Position numbers and translations under genes: made by a program
From: Amphimedon queenslandica
Taxonomy: Eukaryota; Porifera; Demospongiae; Haplosclerida; Niphatidae
Direction: 5' to 3'
Assembly (NCBI RefSeq): GCF_000090795.2
Contig: NW_003546372.1
Coordinates: forward strand, 126,661-190,660
DNA: 64,000 nucleotides
Shown: one piece after another, positions 12,401 through 23,520 of the stretch
Layout of the letters: the number at the start of each line of letters is the position of its first letter
Position numbering within the stretch: position 1 is the first letter of the stretch
The notes under the pieces: generated by a model
Database searches by the model: none
What the model saw: the letters and a program-made list of their open reading frames with translations, nothing else
Told to the model about the DNA's origin: nothing

Positions 12401-13772
12401 ACAGCCAATATTACACTCGACATCTGGATCACTAGAAGGGCATCTCTCAACCAGTGTCTATAAATAGTAACATATTTCATTACATGTTAATTCAAAGGAT
12501 TAACACCAGCCTTTCCAACAGGATTTTGGCATAGTGCTCATGCAGCTTTTTTTTTTTGTTTGTGGATTGTCAAGTTGCTCAAAAATTGAGCAAAAGACAT
12601 TGTACTAAAGTACAGTGAATTTTGACAAAATTACAAGGAAAAAATTCTCCACTTTTAAATTTTTTCTGATTATATATGTACATGTATATTGATCTCTTAT
12701 GTCATGTATCAACTTTAAGCTGATTCTAATAAAATTTGGATTTTTTATGATTTTTAAAGCAGCTCAAAAATTGGGCCAAACACCTTGCACTATGACAGTA
12801 CAAGGATGTTGGTCAAATTTTGTCAAAAATTACAAAGGAAAAAATTCCCTATTTTTATAATTTTTATGACACTTATACACGTTCCTATGTTGTGTAGAAA
12901 TCCCAATCAAATTTTGATTTTTTTAATGAATTTCAAAAGCTGCTCCAATTGTCATGTACTGACTTGTAGTGCTTATCAGCTCATGAAGCTCATGCTGTTT
13001 AGCTAACTTAGTATGCTTTGTGGGAAACCCTGACTAACACACAAACATATTTATAACCAGTAATTAAAAAACAAGTTTTTAATTACCAGTAATTACTTAC
13101 CCTGGCATTAGGGTAATCCTCTTCAGCATATCTTATAGATGCCTGGAGCTTAATAACCTGAAAAACAAAGATGTCACCATTATTTACTGCTAATAGTATT
13201 GATTGGTTTACTTCAGTTTGATGCTCCTCATTTTCAAGGTGACAAGATACTTTCATGGCTTCCTGATAATTGCAGGCTTTGTAAAGAGACTGAGAGAAAA
13301 TTAATATAAAAATTAAGCATTACTAATAATCATTGCCAAACCTGAGCGTGATACAACTGATACTCATGTACTTCAGGATGAAGCTGCACCAGCTGCTCAT
13401 AACTATTTCATAAATTTTAAAATTTCAACAAATAATAATGAAATCAATCGCCAGTTGATACTAACCAGTCAGCAGCTGCAGAGAATGACTGTGCCTGATA
13501 GTAACAATAGCCTAATAAAGAGAGAGCTGCTCTCGACTAGAAAGAAAGGAGGAGGAGGGAGATAGCATTGCTATAGTATAATACAATACCTTTTGGTGAG
13601 TCTGTAACTCAACGTTTAGTATTTGAATCACTTCAGCATGTTTACCTTCTTTGATCTAGAAACCACACCTCTTGTAAACATTATTTCTCTCTCTCTGTAT
13701 TCCTTATCTCTCTCTTACCATTCCATATATAGTCTCTGTGTACTGTCCCTCAGGAACACGATTGGCAGCCAT
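9433..13772 (-). CDS. TTC30: Intraflagellar transport protein 70 (TTC30)
   Basis: About 20 short exons run from ATG 13770-13772 (MAANRVPEGQYTETIYGM, exon 13719-13772) to the stop at 9433-9435. Checked exons include 13590-13655 and 13466-13536; later landmarks are EGHYEEACTKF, DVRSVGNTKALQDTALIEAF, DMPPRAEEE, LDPVTLHNQALMNM, AENAHLTYK, VIGTLYCAKGNYEFG and QNTVTYEARLLKSL. These match IFT70 across its whole length, a TPR superhelix that wraps IFT52 in the IFT-B complex and is needed for cilium building. Length is close to the ~660 residues usual in the family. Two large introns (around 11.0-11.55 and 12.5-13.05 kb) are filled by unit-repeat elements. Ciliated larvae and choanocytes make the gene expected in a sponge. 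Confidence 0.92.
11050..11545. repeat. Unit-repeat element, possibly two copies back to back
   Basis: It starts with ggttttccacaaagcatgct and has one end at 11394-11420 (ccaaaatcctgttggaaacc). About 125 further bases carry the unit in the opposite direction (ctgatacatatccttatg, gagctgattccaatcaaaat). It lies in an IFT70 intron. Confidence 0.7.
12509..13030 (-). repeat. Unit-repeat element, near-complete
   Basis: The left end (cctttccaacaggattttgg) and right end (agtatgctttgtgggaaacc) are the reverse complement of the ends of the copy at 29741-30386. The inside holds several ~155-base units. It lies in an IFT70 intron. Confidence 0.75.
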
Positions 13773-13992
13773 TCTCTCCTAGTTCATAGGGAAGAGATGG
13801 AATGTGAGCCTGTGAGGAGGTTCGACCAGTGTTTAGCGGTTACCGTGGCAACAATGAATATTAATGACTAGTTAACTAATGAATAATAAATTACATATTA
13901 GCCCCACCTTTTTGTGCACCCACGCACTTAATTAATTGATTATTATAATATTGACTAAAATTAAAAATAATTTGACATAGTGACAAAATAAA

Positions 13993-16900
13993 TTAAGGAA
14001 TCCTTCCATTAGACTGTACAGGACCCAGTTCAGATTTAGGGTCTGGAAAATAAGTGCTCCATTTGGACTCATGACAAGAAGGGAAAGAGGAACAAGAGGA
14101 ACTTCCCTCTAGGACACTGCAGCCTGCCTGCACACTCCAAAACCTGCTGACCAACTGGTCAATCCAGTTCAGAAGTTCAGGGCCATCCTTTACAACGTTA
14201 TGGCTCCATTCTTTGTAGTTCTCAGATTTTGTCAACACTGTATCACTGTGATTCATGCGCTTGGCATTAACAGCAGGTGGGCTACTGAGTGGCACGGCCC
14301 CATCATAATACAGTGGTGTCACCAAGAACTCAAGAGTTTTGTAAACTTTTGAATTTAATTCCAAACGTACTTTCCAAAGGCCCGGCATCAGGGGCCTATC
14401 AGTATCTAATTTGTTTGTATTGACCACTGCACTGGGCTCGAGTTTAGTGCTGTGTCGTCCTTCTTCAATGCCAAGAGGATTCTCCCAAATATAGGTGATG
14501 TATCCTAGCTTGCCCACTGTCAGTCTTACAGCTGCCACTGGTATATCATATATTCCTATTATCCCACCATNNNNNNNNNNATTATCCCACCATAATTCCT
14601 GAATATGCTCTCTTTTCCATCCCACTCTGAGCCAACCTAGAGCAACAGAAATTGAGAGGGAGAGAGAAATTATTAGCAATAATCTTAAATTTTGATTTCT
14701 ACATACCTCAAATGACGTTATTCTTTTGCTAATGTCTTCGGATTGATCGTGTAGCTCTGATACTGAATTTGGTGTAAGTAGAATCTCTTGCTCTCCCTGA
14801 CCATTAAGTTCATCACTTATTTTAATAATTAATCCAACAAAAAGATCCTCCAAATAATAAACGCTGACCTCCTTCACAAGAGGATTGGAGGGCGGGGCCG
14901 GACAACCGGATTCGTTCCTATGCTTTGAAATCAGTTTCAGTCCAAGTCTGAGGAAAGATTGGTACACGGTGTACTGTGATGATGAAGGCTTAGCAGCTGT
15001 GTCTTTGAAATGATACACGTTCTGCCAGTAGGAGGAGAGGCTGAGGGTTTCTTCAGGATAAGCTCCATACACATGTGAATGGAGCTCATTGATGACCTCT
15101 TGATTAACAATAGCCTCAAACTTGCGACCGAAAAAATTCTGATTACCAGGATTCTAGAAATAACAAACACAAAACAATAAATATAAACAAACTCCCTGAA
15201 GACATAACATACACACACACACATTGATGACATCACATTACGTCACATTATACTGTACATCACTTACTTTCAACCTGCTCATATCTTTTGGTAGGAAGTC
15301 ATTAGGTGAGCAGCCACACCAATCAACAATGTGTTTATACTGGCAGAGACAGCCTAGCTTCCTATTCCAGTTAGTGACGTGTAGGTTGCTCCTCACCAGT
15401 GTAGCGCATAATGGGCCATTGCGTAGTACAGTGTGGAAGAATGACTGTAAAAATAATTCAATAAAAAGTCATTAGAATAGGCTCAGGTTTTAACATGCAC
15501 ATGCAGCACAAAGGCATCAGTAAAGCTGTATAACAATGAAGCAACTTCAAAAATTCATTTTAAAAATCCAATTTTGATTGCAAACTTTCTATACAACACA
15601 ATACATGCATAAATAATTACTTCAGCCGGCAGCAGTGAGTATTGGTAGTATTTTTTGAGTCCTTTTAGAAATGGGTCATTACTGGTCACTAGATACCGAG
15701 AGTAATTCCTATTAATGACTATCCAGTCGCTTCCACCATCAATAGTGATGTCGTCTGGTAACTGGCGATTAGATATACGCCACATGTGACCCTCGCATTC
15801 CACAAATGTCCTATCAAGCCCTTGCTTTTGAATAAATCTAACAAAGGACAGAGAAGAGAGGGCGGAGATATCTTCTCTAATTATTATCATACTAACTTGT
15901 TAATATCTCCTCCGTGTGTTTTAACAAAATTGGATTTTCTGTGAACTCTTAAAAACTGTACCAGCTCATCATTTGACCTGTAAGTAAAAGAGATGCTTAG
16001 AGAAAGTGCCAATAACTAAAAAATCTTTAAATTAACATCTGCTCCATTGACTAATGTGGCTTCACTGATAAGTAATTGAGCCACTGGCCCATGGCAACAA
16101 GGACAAACCCAATTGGTTCCTAATTGCAACAGCCACACCAAACAATAAGAGGAAGGAAGGAAGTGACACTGGCTCTTACTATCACAGTCAATACACACAC
16201 ACACCATACATATAGCCAATATTGTTACTGATATCACAGTACAAGACTAAAAACTCTGTCCAGTACATGTCTCTATGTATTCAACAATCACTACATGTTG
16301 GTCCAATTAAACTGGCATAATAAACAAAGTCTATTGACGAAGTGGTGACTAGTGGATCAGTCTACTGACTAGTTACTGTGTACATACAATACCCAAAGAC
16401 TGGGTCTGTGTATTTATTGTATATCATCCATCCATTGGTAAGTGTACGAGACACAACAATAATCAGACGGAGAGTCATAACATTGAAATAATTTTATAAA
16501 ACCGTAGGGCGTTGAGTGCCCGAAATTACATTTAACAAAATGCAAAACCTTTGACGCCACTAACATCATTATAAATCCCATAATTAAAAAGCAGCATATA
16601 ATATTTACTTTAGTGGATAATCTGATTCCGAGAGATTAATGAAGAAATCCCACTTCCAGTGAGTGAGCTTAAACTCAATGTCTTCCATTGCTTTTAGCAA
16701 CATCTGAAGAAGAGAGGAGCCTCCCCATATCGTAGTCATCTGCCATTTCGATATAAAGACATTTGGATAGTCGGAAAACTTGAGATTTATTTCACGATAG
16801 AGATAATCAGATCTCTGGGGAAAAAATGAATAAAAATGATATTGGCATCACAAAACAAGAGCTGACCACCTGTTCTGTATGCAACATTACATAATTAGTG

Positions 16901-18504
16901 AATGACTAATAATTACAGAGAGGTGATTTAATGCATGAATGAGGATCAAAGGTGCATAGCTGGTACAGTACCTATTATTAACACAGCCCTATATGCAAGT
17001 TTCTTTTAATTTTTTATGCAAGTGTAATGTTATAGAATGGAGACTGTGGCATGTAATTTAGTCTAACATTTGATCCTGATCTAATAAGAAATGGGTTATA
17101 AAAATAACAATGAAGGACAGCACGTGAGTGTACACGTACAATTCTCTTGTTATATCAACATGCAGAAACAATGTCAACATCATGTTCTACAAACTACCCA
17201 CAGAACATTGTTATCAGACATGTACCATGCACTTCCAGTCTCTCTCCTCTCCCCTCATTCTCTCCACATACCTTATCAACGTGTATATAATAATAGTGAT
17301 CAGAGTGATAAATCGACTTGAATAATCTTTGTATCTGCCTGATGGCTCTCCCATGGACAGAGAGGAGATACACTACCCTCGGTAGAGGCCCAACTCCATT
17401 CTCATAAGGAACATGTTGAAATGCCTTTGTTGGATTTCTACCAATCGGACAAGTATTCTTGATACTTGTGTCGTAGAGTTTTCCTGCTTGAGCCTGACAG
17501 GTGATGTTTCTGATAAGATTCCGACAGTCTTCAGTCTTGGCTCTCTTGATGGCCGAGATGGCATCCTTTGATGATATGTAGCAAAAATGAATAGGAGGAG
17601 AGGGAGTAGAGGGAGGGGCAGTGTTTGGTGAGGAGGGTTGAGTGGAGAGTGCAGATAAACGAGGAGGAGGAGTAGAGGGAGAGGAACGACCATCATCATG
17701 TTTCTTTCCTTCTTCTTTCTCATTATCATTCCCATCCTATAACATGAGACATGACTCAACGCCTACATACTTGATTAGTATCATTACTAAAATACCAATC
17801 AGGGGTAAGTGTCAGGTGGTAAGAGTAATCAAAAACAGGTGGCAAATGCATTCTATGCATGCTAGGACTATCATTATAATTTCCTTTTTAATGCTAAAAG
17901 CAATGTTTAGGATCAAATTTCATTATGGTGCATACTAAGTTGAACTTAAGAGGCTTCCCATTACATGATAACTTATACATTAATAGTAGACCATCAGCTC
18001 ATAATCTTCAATGACAGAGTAAATATACATGCATAGTGTGGCCTCTTTATTCTAGAAACCATTGGGCCCACACTACTTGTTTTTAATAAAGAGGTGTCTT
18101 CATTGCTTTTGCATAGGCTTGTAGCCTTGTACAATCGGGGCAATACAATTTTATCAATAATGGTGTTGCAAAGTAGAAATAGAGAGGATACAAGGTGTTT
18201 TGAATGCAAGACAATAGAGGTTGCACATGGGTGCAGCAATAATAAATAATTTAAAATGATTATATATAATTACTTGTTTGACGAGAGGCTTGATGGTCCT
18301 CAATCCTCTCTCTTTGTCTTTAAATGTCTCATCATTTCTCAGTTCATCTCTTTTGTTGTGAGGCTCTGCCACTTCCCAGGGATAAGGTTGGGGGTTACTT
18401 ATTCTGCTAACAGACACAATTTGTATCAAGACCACAAGGAGAACTAGGAGTAATACTAGTAGCAATCTGATTGTGAATTTCTTTCCTCTGAAAAGTCCAG
18501 CCAT
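13993..18504 (-). CDS. XYLT1: Protein O-xylosyltransferase (glycosaminoglycan initiation)
   Basis: Eight exons close in frame: 18274-18504, 17272-17736, 16609-16814, 15897-15977, 15621-15837, 15268-15444, 14707-15153 and 13993-14636 (with a false gap at 14571-14580). The product is about 814 residues. A type II membrane anchor lies at residues ~10-33, followed by a Pro/Ser stem, then the GT14 domain ([86 protein letters not shown]) and the XYLT C-terminal domain ending [18 protein letters not shown]. The enzyme adds xylose from UDP-xylose to serine of proteoglycan cores in the Golgi. It is equally distant in kind from XYLT1 and XYLT2, so the symbol is nominal. Confidence 0.93.
14558..14593. 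other. Assembly gap (10 N) flanked by a 13-base repeat
   Basis: The same 13 bases (attatcccaccat) sit directly left (14558-14570) and right (14581-14593) of ten Ns. They are in the last xylosyltransferase exon. Removing the Ns and one copy (23 bases) keeps the exon open in the family frame, reading FRNYGGIIG. Confidence 0.9.
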
Positions 18505-18823
18505 GAGTGTTGTTGTAGAGCTTTTGCTATTAAAGTTATTTGGAGCTATGAGAGAAACTTTATATCAGAAAATAATGTCATAGCCACGGACTGAAGCAAG
18601 CTTTTAAAAGGAGGAGGAGAGGGAGGGAGAAAGGCAAGGAAAGAAAGATGCCAATAAAGTAGGCGTGGCTGGTTAGTGATAAAGTTATAAAAAGGTTTGG
18701 TTTTTTATTGTTTTTGGGTGTGGCTGGACAACCAATCTCTCTTTCATATGCATGTAGCCCCCTGTATTTCCTCATTTTTACTGAAAGGGAAGAGATACCA
18801 AGAGGAACAAAGGACTCTTTAAA
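18505..18823. promoter_or_regulatory. Shared divergent promoter region, xylosyltransferase / RBM18
   Basis: 319 bases lie between two opposed start codons. No ORF is supported here. The shared role is inferred from position. Confidence 0.5.
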
Positions 18824-19979
18824 ATGGCTGCAGTCAGCGGAATGAGCTCTCAAGCAACACTTATCACTTCACAGCAGGGACGGCATGATGTTCAAGATAG
18901 TGTTTCTATAATCTCACCCTCTCAACTGGACCATGAAATACCCATTCCTCCCACAGTACCAGATACAGGAATATCCATACAGGCACACAAACTGTGGGTT
19001 GGTAATTTAGACAAAAGGCTAACACAGTGAGCGTAATAATTATTATAATGAATATTAAATTATTGTGTTAAATCTAATTTTTTAGTCAAAATATACTCCA
19101 ATTCTCCAGCCCTTATGGTAAAATAGTATCATTTAAATACATGCTACACAGTACTGGTGCAGAGAAAGGGGAGCCAAGAGGATACTGCTTCATTGAGTAT
19201 TCAACAAGAGAAGTGAGCTGGTCTAATGGTGGTATCATGTGTTATTGTTTACATTAACTGATCATGGTTGACTTAACAGCAAGCAGTGTGATCTTAACTA
19301 ATAACGATTTTATAATAATTATTGCATCCATATAGTTTAATCTCCCAAAGGGATTCTTTTAATGTAATAATGCCAAACTTAGCCTATTCTTGTTATAGTT
19401 TCTGAAAACAATGATTAGTATGATTAAGAAGAAATGCATAGCATGTAGTAGCTGCCCACATAGTAGTGTATGCTAGTACAGTGTTATATTCAGTGTAATA
19501 TATTTGCTTTCATTGTTTATACTAATCAACTTGTTTATATTCTTTGTTTATTATCACTTTATTGTTGTTTGTTCCAGGAGGCAGAGAAAGCGAAAGAGAC
19601 CATGAATGGCAAAGTTGCTCTTGGGAAGAACATCATTGTTGATTGGGCCAGGCCGGATCAATACATCAAGAAAACAGGTAACACTGTCTCGGAAACATGG
19701 GATGCTAGCTCAGTCTCGGCAACTCTCAGAGGTGGAGCAAGGTATGAAGCTAACATTATTATTATTAACACTATTATTTTAAATTGTAGCACTGCTGCTA
19801 AAATAGCAGCTTTAGAAGCCAAGCTGCAGCAAATGGATAAGGACCAGGTGTATAGTGGTACACAGAGGAAGCCACGGCGCTTACCAACCTCATATTATAG
19901 TCCAGAACACATTAGGAGAAAGCATGGTAGCAAGATTAAAATACAACGACCTCAAAAACCGATTGGCAAAAACTTTTAA
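18824..19979 (+). CDS. RBM18: RNA-binding protein RBM18-like, one RRM
   Basis: Four exons (18824-19026, 19086-19212, 19578-19741, 19790-19979) give 227 residues; the introns include one of 59 and one of 48 bases. A single RRM starts at KLWVGNLDKRL (RNP2) and contains GEPRGYCFIEYSTREEA (RNP1) and ALGKNIIVDWA. The tail has TAAKIAALEAKLQQM, matching the conserved TAKIKAIEAKLKMM-type helix of RBM18, and ends basic. Family members are small, poorly studied RNA-binding proteins. Confidence 0.88.
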
Positions 19980-20142
19980 AGTTATTTGAGATGTATACTA
20001 AATTATGTACAATATAAACATTTTTGTATAATGAAATAAAATTTAAATAAAAAAGTATAGAAGTAAAACAAAAATTTGAGCCCACAAATCAATTAATTAA
20101 TATTCATGACCACACCCGTCTGTAATTAACCACGTTGAGACA

Positions 20143-23100
20143 ATGGCTGAAGAGACTGTTGAGGTAACAAAAGAAGAGAAAATGGAAGCAGAGGGAGCTG
20201 AAAATACTGTAGGAGGAGGAGAGGAGAAGGCTGCTACTGCCGAACTCCAGTATACAATGGAAGGTTGTTTAATATGATAGTTCCTTGCTTGTTAATTAGT
20301 TAATATATATATGTAATTAATTCATTATCACAGTGTTACCATTTATTAAAGAGGCGCAAAATCAGCATGGACTTAAGCATGGGGACTATCAGAGATACAG
20401 GTAAATAATAATGATAATAATGATAATAATTTTTGTTTTATTTTACATGTATTTTATTTTAGTTTAGCTTTCTGTTCTGTTTGTCTTTTGTTTCGCTTTT
20501 GTTTTCATTATGGGCTTTCCCTTTCTATCTCTCTCTTTTGTCCTTCCATAATAATAATAATACTAGCAATAATACTAGTAATAATAGGAATTATAATAAT
20601 AATTCTATTTTTAATAGGCTTTACTGTGCCAGGAGATTGAGGAGGATTAGAAAAGCTCTTCATTTTACTCAAGGCCACAGAAGTCGTTACCACAAGAAGC
20701 CAATAACATCCGCTGTTGTTAAAGATGTTCGCTTCCTTCACATCCCTTTAATCAATGCTGAGAGAGCATGGGCTATAGCAATGGAACTAAAGCAGGTACT
20801 TGAACAGCTCATTAAAATACCGTATACCAGTTTATTTTTGCAGTGAAATATTTTCACAAATTTGCAGTTTCTTGCTCTGTCATGAAATTTTCTACTGTGA
20901 AAATTCTGCATTTTCATTGCCACGTGGTGCAGTCTGCAAGCCATTTGCAAAAATTAATTCCATGAAATCTTAGAAATGCAAGATTTGCAAAAATTTTCTA
21001 CCACGAAAATAAACTGGTATACGGTATATTAAAGGACATCTATCTCTCTTTATTTATCTTTTTCTCTATCTCTAGTTAAGTAATACTGACCCCAGGAAAC
21101 GTTTTCATCTTTTGAGGAGATTACAAAAAGCGAAGAAGCATGCCCTAGACCTTGTAAATCTGTGTGAAGAGATACCCAACTGCGATGCTAGGACTAAGCT
21201 CGAAGTGTCTGCTTATAGCAGCTGGATAAATGGGAATGTATTGTTTGAACAGCAAAATTGGCAAGAGGCTTTGGACGCTTTTGGAAATTCTCAGTAATCT
21301 TGAGATGAGAGTTGATGAGAGTTATTCTCTCCTTTCTCTTTTCTCAGAACTATTTATCAAAAGCTTGGTAACGCAGTAAGCGAGGAACAGCGACCATTTT
21401 ACCATCAGCGAGTTGATGAGATTACTCCTAACATACGCTACTGTGCTTATAACATTGGGGGACTGCCTAATGATGTGAGCGACTTAATGAAACTAAGGAC
21501 TGATGCTCCTGGATCTGATATACTGGCTGCTAAAATAGATGTTAGCATTAAATATTGTTATTATTATTATTGTTGTTTGTTTTATTATTGATAGGAGGTG
21601 CTTGCTAAAACTGGTGAGAAAGTTGCTGCTTCGCTAACAGAGGTGCAGTGGCAGGGAAAAGCTTTGCCTATTAAAAATGAGAGGGTCAGAGTTTGTCTTA
21701 TAAAAATGAACCAGCTGTCTAGTGAGATTGGAGCAGCAAAAGATGTTGAGGAGAAGATGGGACTCTATGAGAAGATACTTATGGAATGCCAGGATGCCAT
21801 TCAAATTATAAGGGATGAGATCAATCAAGAATCTGTAAGTAATTTTTGAATTTTTGTGTCAAGTTGTCCGAAGTAGTATAGTGGTGAGTATCCCCGCCTG
21901 TCACGCGGGAGACCGGGGTTCGATTCCCCGCTTCGGAGCTTTTTTTTTTCTTTTTCCCCCTCTCCTTATTAAATTAAATTTTTTTATTCTACTTTTTTTA
22001 GTCTTCTGATAAGAAAAAGTCTCAAAAGACTGAAGCAATCAAAGCAAATTTGCAAAATCTTTTAGATTATCTATCTCATGAGAAACTAAGCCGGTCTATT
22101 GAAAGAAACCTCTTGCTTCTTGATACCCTAGAGCAACCGAAGCAAGCCGGACAGAAATCAGCTAAACCCGAGGAATTTGTACGCGTGTATGACATCCTTT
22201 TGCAGGTAGAGAGGGCACTTGTAATAGCAGCTGGTTACAAATCACTATCATTCCTTCATAGCATGTTGCAGAATTAGCCGACTCTCATACTGACTTGATG
22301 GAGCAGAAATTTGTGATAGCCCAATCCTTTTATTTCAAAGCATTCCGTTGCTATTACATAGCAGAGACATACACTGCCATGAAGAAGTGGGCAGAGGGTG
22401 TGGCACTGTTGGATAGATCTTTGGAACGGACTGTTGAGGCTATAAAACATTTCCAAGACTGGGGGCAGTCTGAGGCAGAGGTATGACTATGATTAATAAT
22501 AATAATATTAGTATTAGTATTTAACCAATGTAAATAATATCCTTCATATTATTATGGAGCTATAAAGGGAATTTACCTTTTACAAATACGGCAATTTTAA
22601 TAGGAATTAAACAATGTGGTCCATTTAATAGCAATGGGGAAATCATTATACTATCATTATTATTGGTATTACTACTAAAATGTAGGCTCATCTTGTTAAG
22701 TTACAGAAGTTACAAGAGAAGGCAAAAGGAAAGAAATGTGAAGTTCAAGTGAACAGTATACTCGGTTAGTAGGAGCTGTAGCCTAACTACCATGCATGAG
22801 TAGATAATTCATTATTTATTATTAATTTTAGAATCTGAAGGTATAGAAGAGAAAATGGAAGCATTAAGCCTACACGATAAAGTATGTGTGTTCTGTAGTG
22901 AATGTAATAAACTAATAATAATGCCTTGTTTTATAGCCATTGACTAATAGACTGGATGATTTTGATTTAAAATCTCCTCTTCCTACTCGGTCTAATATCA
23001 CATTGGCACCCCTTCCTCCAGACTATGTCCCTTTATCTGGTAAACCTCTGTTCTTTGATTTAGCATTGGGACATATTGAGATGCCCTCTCTGAGTCACAG

Positions 23101-23164
23101 AGCCGAGAGAAGAGGAGGAGGATTGACTGGGTTTGTAAAAGGCCTCTTTTGGGGGAAAAGCTAA
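20143..23164 (+). CDS. SRP68: Signal recognition particle subunit SRP68
   Basis: Eleven exons (20143-20263, 20334-20400, 20618-20795, 21076-21293, 21348-21540, 21595-21834, 22002-22205, 22262-22480, 22686-22764, 22832-22881, 22937-23164) give 598 residues; human SRP68 is 627. The basic N-terminal RNA-binding part reads LYCARRLRRIRKALHFTQG, and the C-terminus SGKPLFFDLALGHIEMPSL ... GLTGFVKGLFWGKS is characteristic. SRP68 pairs with SRP72 and remodels SRP RNA to target secretory proteins to the ER. The intron 20796-21075 carries a MITE and the intron 21835-22001 a tRNA-Asp gene. The exon at 22262 uses an acceptor 14 bases upstream of a second AG that would bring an immediate stop. Confidence 0.95.
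20817..21027. mobile_element. MITE with ATACCGTATACC ends
   Basis: The terminal inverted repeats are ataccgtataccagtttatt and its reverse complement at 21006-21027. It is 211 bases and has no ORF. ATTAAA is found on both sides (20811-20816 and 21028-21033), a likely target duplication. It lies in an SRP68 intron. A worn relative is at 45145-45297. Confidence 0.88.
21867..21938 (+). tRNA. tRNA-Asp (GTC), inside an SRP68 intron
   Basis: 72 bases fold as a cloverleaf. The acceptor TCCGAAG pairs with CTTCGGA, the anticodon stem CCCGC/GCGGG frames loop CTGTCAC (anticodon GTC), and the T stem CGGGG/CCCCG has TTCGATT. The D arm and box A (TAGTATAGTGGTGAGTATC) match eukaryotic tRNA-Asp. A T run follows at once as Pol III terminator. 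It is in the same direction as SRP68. Confidence 0.97.
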
Positions 23165-23262
23165 CTGTTTTGAATAATAATTGTTTAAAATTTTGAAATA
23201 ATTAATATTATTGTCATTGATCACATTGAAATTTCAAAATATCAAATTTAGGTGCTCAGCTG

Positions 23263-23334
23263 TCCGAAGTAGTATAGTGGTGAGTATCCCCGCCTGTCAC
23301 GCGGGAGACCGGGGTTCGATTCCCCGCTTCGGAG
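23263..23334 (+). tRNA. tRNA-Asp (GTC), second identical copy
   Basis: It is identical over all 72 bases to the copy 1.4 kb upstream and shares a few flanking bases (TG before, CTTTTTTTTT after). It lies about 100 bases after the SRP68 stop and 190 bases before the deubiquitinase start. Confidence 0.97.
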
Positions 23335-23520
23335 CTTTTTTTTTCCTTTCAGATGAAAGTTGGAGAAAATTTTTTGTACTTTTAAAATAGAAAATATGCG
23401 GTTTAATCTATAGGCGTGTCTGCAAATAATTTCTAAAATAGCATTTCAACAATCTTGCAGTGAAGTTGCTTCACTCACCGTACCTCTCTCCTTCTCCCCT
23501 CTTCTTCCTCTTGGTTCGGT

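Noticed and set aside
11042-13033. LINE, retrovirus or Polinton remains in the large introns
   Set aside because: No polymerase, integrase or capsid motif in any frame; the sequence is short-unit non-coding repeat.
14580-14700. Reading [17 protein letters not shown] before the 10-N gap
   Set aside because: Out of frame from the acceptor at 14636; the frame starting [10 protein letters not shown] fits the family and joins correctly once the false gap is closed.
17373-17759. Leucine-rich membrane-like ORF
   Set aside because: Wrong frame of xylosyltransferase exon 2, whose correct frame carries the GT14 signature.
18000-18250. Possible further transposon with cctctttatt/aataaagagg arms
   Set aside because: Arms of only 10 bases and no clear ends; could be chance in an AT-rich intron.
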